Assembly (NCBI GenBank): GCA_013697585.1
Contig: JACCWP010000079.1
Coordinates: 1-33,190, forward strand
Direction: 5' to 3'
Origin: Nocardioidaceae bacterium
Lineage (GTDB): Bacteria > Actinomycetota > Actinomycetes > Propionibacteriales > Nocardioidaceae
DNA: 33,190 nt
Position numbers and translations under genes: made by a program. The notes beneath the pieces were generated by a model that did not search any database, had not been told where the DNA came from, and saw only the letters and a program-made list of their open reading frames with translations. Below, one piece after another: positions 29,037 to 33,190 of the stretch (the first letter of the stretch is position 1; every line of letters starts with the position of its first letter).

Positions 29037-30992
29037 TCAACTGGGGAACGCGAGCTCGTCAACGAAGCGGTCGTTGAAGTCGGCGCGGTCGGACAGCTCG
29101 ACATAGCGCACCTCGCGCAGCAGGGTCTGCGCGCCCGCCCGCTCGGCGGCGCTGAGCAGCGTCATCTTGGCGCCCTCGCCGGCGACGTTGCCGGCACTGA
29201 CGATCCGCAGCACCGGCAAGCGGGGCACGAGACCGATCCGCACGGCGTTGCCGGGCGACAGGTACGCGCCGAACGAACCCGCGAGCAGCACCTGCTGCAC
29301 GTCGGCCGGCTCCACGCCGAGCTCCTCGAGCAGCAGTGACCAGCCGGTCGCGATCGCTGCCTTTGCGAACTGCAGCTCGCGTACGTCGCGCTGAGACACA
29401 TACACCGAGTCGGACACGTCGCCCGGCAGGCCTCGCCAGGCGAGCACGAACACCCGCTCGTCGCCGATGGTCGTGAGCCGGTCGACCAGCCCGGGCAGCG
29501 ACTGCGCGACGACGTCGGTGGTCGCGAACCGTCCGCTGGCGTCGATGACACCGACCCGGACCAGTTCGGCGACCGCGTCGACAAGCCCAGACCCGCACAA
29601 CCCGCGGGGCTCCTCGGCGCCGATGGCCTGGCACGTCACGTCGTCGCCGCCGACCCGCACCACCTCGATCGCGCCGGGCGCGGCTCGCATGCCGCAGCGG
29701 ATCGCGCCTCCCTCGAAGGCCGGCCCGGCCGGTGCTGCCGTGGCGAGGATTCGTTCCCCGTCGCCGAGGACGATCTCGCAGTTGGTGCCGACGTCGATGA
29801 ACAACCGCAACCGCTTGTCTCGGTCGACCCCCGAGGCGAGCATGCCGGCAACGATGTCGCCGCCGACGTACGCGCCCAGCGACGGGAACACCAGAGCCGG
29901 CGCCTGTGGATGGATCCGCAGCCCCAGGTCGGCCGCGGTCAGACCGGCGAACGACCCGGCCACCATGATGAACGGCGCCACGCCCAGCGGTTCGGGGTCG
30001 ATCCCCAGCACCAGCGACGTCATGGTCGCGTTGCCGGCGAGCGCGACCTCATAGACCTGGGTGCGTTGGATGTCGGCCTCGGCGCAGACCTCACCGACAA
30101 GCTCGTCCAGGGTCGCCTGCGCGAGCCGCTGCAGCCGGGGCAGTGCCTCGGGGTCGAGCATGGTCGCGCTGATCCGGGTGATGACGTCGGCACCGTAGGG
30201 CTGCTGCTTGTTGAGCATCGAGTGCACCGACACCGGGGTGCCGGTCGACAGGTCGAGCAGCGTGGCGACGACCGTCGTGGTGCCGAGGTCGAACGCGATC
30301 GCGTGCCGAGTGCCGGTGGTGTCCCCCTCCTCGACATCGATCAGGACCTCGTCGACGACCACGGCCGTGACCGCGAAGTCGGCCCGGCGCAGCACCTGGG
30401 GCAGCCGGCGCAGCGCGTGCAGCGTGGGACGTACGTCGAGGTCGTCGATCGCCTCGGTGAGCCGGTCGATGTCGGGCCGCTGGTCGGACAGCGTGGGCTC
30501 GCCGAGCTCGACGTAGCGCTTCTGGACGGCGGGGCGCAAGATGACCTGCCGGCCGATGCCGACGGTGGCGGCCTTCGGGCGCGTCGTGAGCGGCGGCACC
30601 TCCACGGCCAGGTCACGCACGGCGGCAGCGCGGCAGGCAAGCCGCCAACCCGCCCTCAGCTCGCCGGCGCTGAACGCGCGCGCGTCGAGCCGCGAGATCG
30701 GCAACCCGGCACTCTGCTCGGGATCGCTGATCCTCACCTTGCACTTCTTGCAGGTGCCATGACCGCCGCAGGTGGAGTCGATCGCGATGCCGTTCCAGCT
30801 GGCGGCGTCGAACACGGTCACGCCGGGGGGCACCGACACCGCCCTGCCGGAGGGGGTGAACGCCAGCTGCACCCGTCCGGTGCCGTCGTGGTCGGGTGGC
30901 ACCGCCGAACCGGGCGGCGGATCGATCAGGCCTTCCCTCGCGAGGCCCTCGACTGCAGTGGCCGGCGCGATCGACGGCTCTGGCCGCGGCAC
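29037..30992 (-). CDS. Reductive activator of corrinoid proteins (RACE), 2Fe-2S + ASKHA/DUF4445
   Basis: STCGGHGTCKKCKVR...LACRA plant-type 2Fe-2S motif; AFDLGTTTVVATLLDLSTG ASKHA phosphate loop; FIDVGTNCEIVLGD; GTG start at 30992 abuts the upstream stop (track ORF extends to 31058). Confidence 0.9.
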   Translation of the reverse strand: MPRPEPSIAPATAVEGLAREGLIDPPPGSAVPPDHDGTGRVQLAFTPSGRAVSVPPGVTVFDAASWNGIAIDSTCGGHGTCKKCKVRISDPEQSAGLPISRLDARAFSAGELRAGWRLACRAAAVRDLAVEVPPLTTRPKAATVGIGRQVILRPAVQKRYVELGEPTLSDQRPDIDRLTEAIDDLDVRPTLHALRRLPQVLRRADFAVTAVVVDEVLIDVEEGDTTGTRHAIAFDLGTTTVVATLLDLSTGTPVSVHSMLNKQQPYGADVITRISATMLDPEALPRLQRLAQATLDELVGEVCAEADIQRTQVYEVALAGNATMTSLVLGIDPEPLGVAPFIMVAGSFAGLTAADLGLRIHPQAPALVFPSLGAYVGGDIVAGMLASGVDRDKRLRLFIDVGTNCEIVLGDGERILATAAPAGPAFEGGAIRCGMRAAPGAIEVVRVGGDDVTCQAIGAEEPRGLCGSGLVDAVAELVRVGVIDASGRFATTDVVAQSLPGLVDRLTTIGDERVFVLAWRGLPGDVSDSVYVSQRDVRELQFAKAAIATGWSLLLEELGVEPADVQQVLLAGSFGAYLSPGNAVRIGLVPRLPVLRIVSAGNVAGEGAKMTLLSAAERAGAQTLLREVRYVELSDRADFNDRFVDELAFPS

Positions 30993-30993
30993 G

Positions 30994-31875
30994 TCAGCCC
31001 GCCTCGGCGGCCTGCTTGGCCCGGTGGGCGGCGATCCACGCCATGCCCCAGTCGTCATGGCCCAGCAACAGGTCGGCCGCCTTGACCGACTCGACGATCT
31101 GCGGGTTACGGGCGTCCATGATCGCGCTGGTCAGTCCGGCGGTCATCGCCATCGGCAAGAAGGTCGCGCCCAGCACATGCCGTCCCGGCATGCCGAACGA
31201 CACGTTGGACGCGCCCAGCGTCATGTTGAGACCCCAGGTGTGCTTGATCCGGAGGATGGTCTCGAGGGCGGTGTTGACGACCTGTGTGTCGGCACCGATC
31301 GGCATGGCCAGCGGGTCGATGAGGATGTCCTCGAGCGCGATGCCGTAGGTGCCCGTGGCGACGTCGACGATCTTGCCAACCAGCTCGATCCGCTTGTCGG
31401 CCCCCATCGGGATCTCGTCCGCGTCGTTGGGCAGCGCGATGACTGCGGCGTCGTAGCGCTTGACCAGCGGCAGGATCAGCTCCATCCGCTCGTCCTCGGC
31501 GGTGATCGAGTTGACCAGCGCCCGTCCCTGGTAGGCGTCCAGCCCGGCCTCGAGCGCCTCGACGACCGACGAGTCGATGCAGATCGGTAGGTCGGTGCGG
31601 GACTGGACGAGCCGGATCGCCTTGGCCAGCAGCTCGGGTTCGTCGGTCAAGGGAACGCCCATGTTGACGTCGAGCACGTCGGCCCCGCCGGCGACTTGGG
31701 CGCCGACGTCGCGCTCGATCGCGGACAGGTCGCCAGCCCGCAGCTGCTCCTGGAAGAGCTTGCGCCCGGTCGGGTTGATTCGCTCTCCGATGATGGTGAA
31801 CGGCTTGTCGTGGCCGAGCACGACCTCGCGGGTCGTGCCGGCGGTCGAACGCAGCACGGTGTGCAGGTCGGGCAT
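30994..31875 (-). CDS. Methyltetrahydrofolate:corrinoid methyltransferase (pterin-binding, AcsE/MtrH-like)
   Basis: FTIIGERINPTGRKLFQEQL, GGADVLDVNMGVP, PICIDSSVVEALEAGLDAYQGRALVNSI, TLGASNVSFGMPGR. Confidence 0.92.
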   Translation of the reverse strand: MPDLHTVLRSTAGTTREVVLGHDKPFTIIGERINPTGRKLFQEQLRAGDLSAIERDVGAQVAGGADVLDVNMGVPLTDEPELLAKAIRLVQSRTDLPICIDSSVVEALEAGLDAYQGRALVNSITAEDERMELILPLVKRYDAAVIALPNDADEIPMGADKRIELVGKIVDVATGTYGIALEDILIDPLAMPIGADTQVVNTALETILRIKHTWGLNMTLGASNVSFGMPGRHVLGATFLPMAMTAGLTSAIMDARNPQIVESVKAADLLLGHDDWGMAWIAAHRAKQAAEAG

Positions 31876-31920
31876 GGGGGTCCTCGGTCGAGCGGTCGGG
31901 GCGCCTTGGTCGGTGGGCGG

Positions 31921-32586
31921 TCAGGCGGGCGTCATGGCGCGGCGTTTGGCCAACAGCTCCTTCGCCTTCTTGACGGTCGCGGACGCGTCGGCCGCGTAGC
32001 CGTCGGCGCCGACGGCGGCGGCGTACTCGGGGGTGACGGGCGCACCGCCCACCATGACGATGACGTCGTCGCGGATGCCGGCCTTCTGCAGCGCGTTGAT
32101 GTTGGCCTTGAACATCGGCATCGTGGTGGTGAGGAATGCAGAGAAGCCGACGATGTCGGGCTTGTGCTGGCCGATGGCCTCGACGAACCTCTCCGGTGCC
32201 ACCTGGACGCCGAGGTCGATCACGTTGAAACCCGCACCCTCGAGCATGATGTTGACGAGGTTCTTGCCGATGTCGTGCACGTCACCCTTGACCGTGCCCA
32301 TCACGAACGTGCCGACCGACTGGACGCCGGTCTCGGCCAGCAACGGGCGCAGCACCTCCATCGCGCCTGCCATGGCGCGGCCGGCGATCAGCATCTCGGG
32401 CACGAAGAAGTCGCCGCGCTCGAAGCGGGCTCCGACCTCCTCCAGCGAGGGGATGAGGGCGTCGAAGAGCATCGTCTCGGGCCCCATCCCGAGCGCGAGG
32501 CCCTGGTTGGTGAGCTCGAGCACCAAGGGCGCGTTGCCGACCAGCGTCTGGTCATACAGACCGGTGAGGATCTCCTCGGGTGTCAT
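31921..32586 (-). CDS. Corrinoid protein (MtbC/MtaC-type, B12-binding)
   Basis: Helical cap MTPEEILTGLYDQTLVGN..., EMLIAGRAM, VMGTVKGDVHDIGKNLVNIMLEGAGFNVIDLG (DxHxxG), MVGGAPVT. Confidence 0.95.
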   Translation of the reverse strand: MTPEEILTGLYDQTLVGNAPLVLELTNQGLALGMGPETMLFDALIPSLEEVGARFERGDFFVPEMLIAGRAMAGAMEVLRPLLAETGVQSVGTFVMGTVKGDVHDIGKNLVNIMLEGAGFNVIDLGVQVAPERFVEAIGQHKPDIVGFSAFLTTTMPMFKANINALQKAGIRDDVIVMVGGAPVTPEYAAAVGADGYAADASATVKKAKELLAKRRAMTPA

Positions 32587-33190
32587 GCGGCGCCCTCCTT
32601 GCGGGTCCGTCGGATCAGCAGCGCAGAGATCTGCTGCGCATGCTCGGACAGCAGCTGCCCGACCTGGTCCAGCTGGCGCGACATCCTGGTGCTCGGTCCG
32701 TGCGAGCCGACGGCCGCCACCACGCCGCCGTCGCGCCCGCGTACCGGTGCCGCAACGGCGCAGAGACCGACCTCGAGCTCCTGGTCGGTGATGGCAAAGC
32801 CACGGCGACGCACCTGGGCAAGCTGTTGGTCGAGCTGCGGGCGCGAACCGATCGAGCGGCGGGTCAGTCGGGGCAGCAACCCGTCCGGTCCTTCACCGGG
32901 AGGCACGTCGAGACAGTCGAAGGCATAGAGCACCTTGCCTGCAGCGGTGCAGTGCGGCGGCACGTCGACGCCGACCCAGTCGCGCGCGCCCAGCACATAC
33001 GACGCGTCAACCTGTGCGATCTGCACGGTGTTGTCGCGGCCGCGGGGGATGGTGAGGAAGACGCTCTCGCGGACCACGCCGCCGATCCGTTCGAGCACGG
33101 GCTCGACGAGGCGCACGACCTCGGCCCACGGGTCGTGCCGCGCGGCGTACAGAGCAAAGAGCGGGCCGGAGCGGAACGACCCCGCGCCGT
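32583..33190 (-). CDS. IclR family transcriptional regulator (N-terminal HTH beyond window edge)
   Basis: Effector-binding domain: RESVFLTIPRGRDNTVQIAQVD, PPHCTAAGKVLYA, RRGFAITDQELEVGLCAVAAPVR; the frame stays open from 33116 to 33190 (GAGSFRSGPLFALYAARHDPWAEV), so the gene is truncated by the window. Confidence 0.88.
   Translation of the reverse strand, partial: GAGSFRSGPLFALYAARHDPWAEVVRLVEPVLERIGGVVRESVFLTIPRGRDNTVQIAQVDASYVLGARDWVGVDVPPHCTAAGKVLYAFDCLDVPPGEGPDGLLPRLTRRSIGSRPQLDQQLAQVRRRGFAITDQELEVGLCAVAAPVRGRDGGVVAAVGSHGPSTRMSRQLDQVGQLLSEHAQQISALLIRRTRKEGAA

Noticed and set aside
27949-29040. 363-aa minus-strand ORF including the tandem repeat (CAISG.WSRDQRLVVARS)
   Set aside because: Repeat translation is incidental; the frame is antisense to the MTHFR-like gene.
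29910-31085. 391-aa plus-strand ORF opposite RACE
   Set aside because: Antisense to a motif-rich CDS; no domain recognised.

Overview
33.2 kb of high-GC actinobacterial chromosome, probably Propionibacteriales/Nocardioidaceae-like (inference from gene content and GC, not tested). Most of the window is a conserved housekeeping neighbourhood: trpS, aldo/keto reductase, gamma-glutamyltransferase-like protein, glycerophosphodiester phosphodiesterase, a heterodimeric ABC exporter pair, zwf, pcrA/uvrD helicase, M23 peptidase, standalone B12-binding mutase subunit, sucC-sucD, a sigma-like membrane protein, perM-like/DUF6350, purN-purH, a DUF559/AbiEi-like protein, folD, DUF3017, mdh, Fpg/Nei glycosylase and icd. 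The right end (about 28.0-33.2 kb) differs: an MTHFR-like gene converges on a minus-strand operon encoding an IclR regulator (cut by the window edge), a MtbC-type corrinoid protein, a pterin-dependent corrinoid methyltransferase (AcsE/MtrH-like) and a 2Fe-2S/ASKHA reductive activator of corrinoid proteins (RACE, DUF4445). This looks like a corrinoid-dependent demethylation / methyl-to-THF system of the anaerobe/acetogen type, here beside an apparently aerobic TCA-cycle region; its substrate-specific methyltransferase is not in the window. Other items of note: a 22-bp tandem repeat between the convergent halves of that cluster; intergenic 57-58-bp inverted-repeat elements with compensatory stem changes; an ABC heterodimer in which one subunit has lost Walker A, the Walker B Asp and the H-loop His; a membrane-tethered sigma-like protein; and an elaborate hairpin region after sucD. 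All calls come from reading the supplied sequence and ORF translations; no searches were run.
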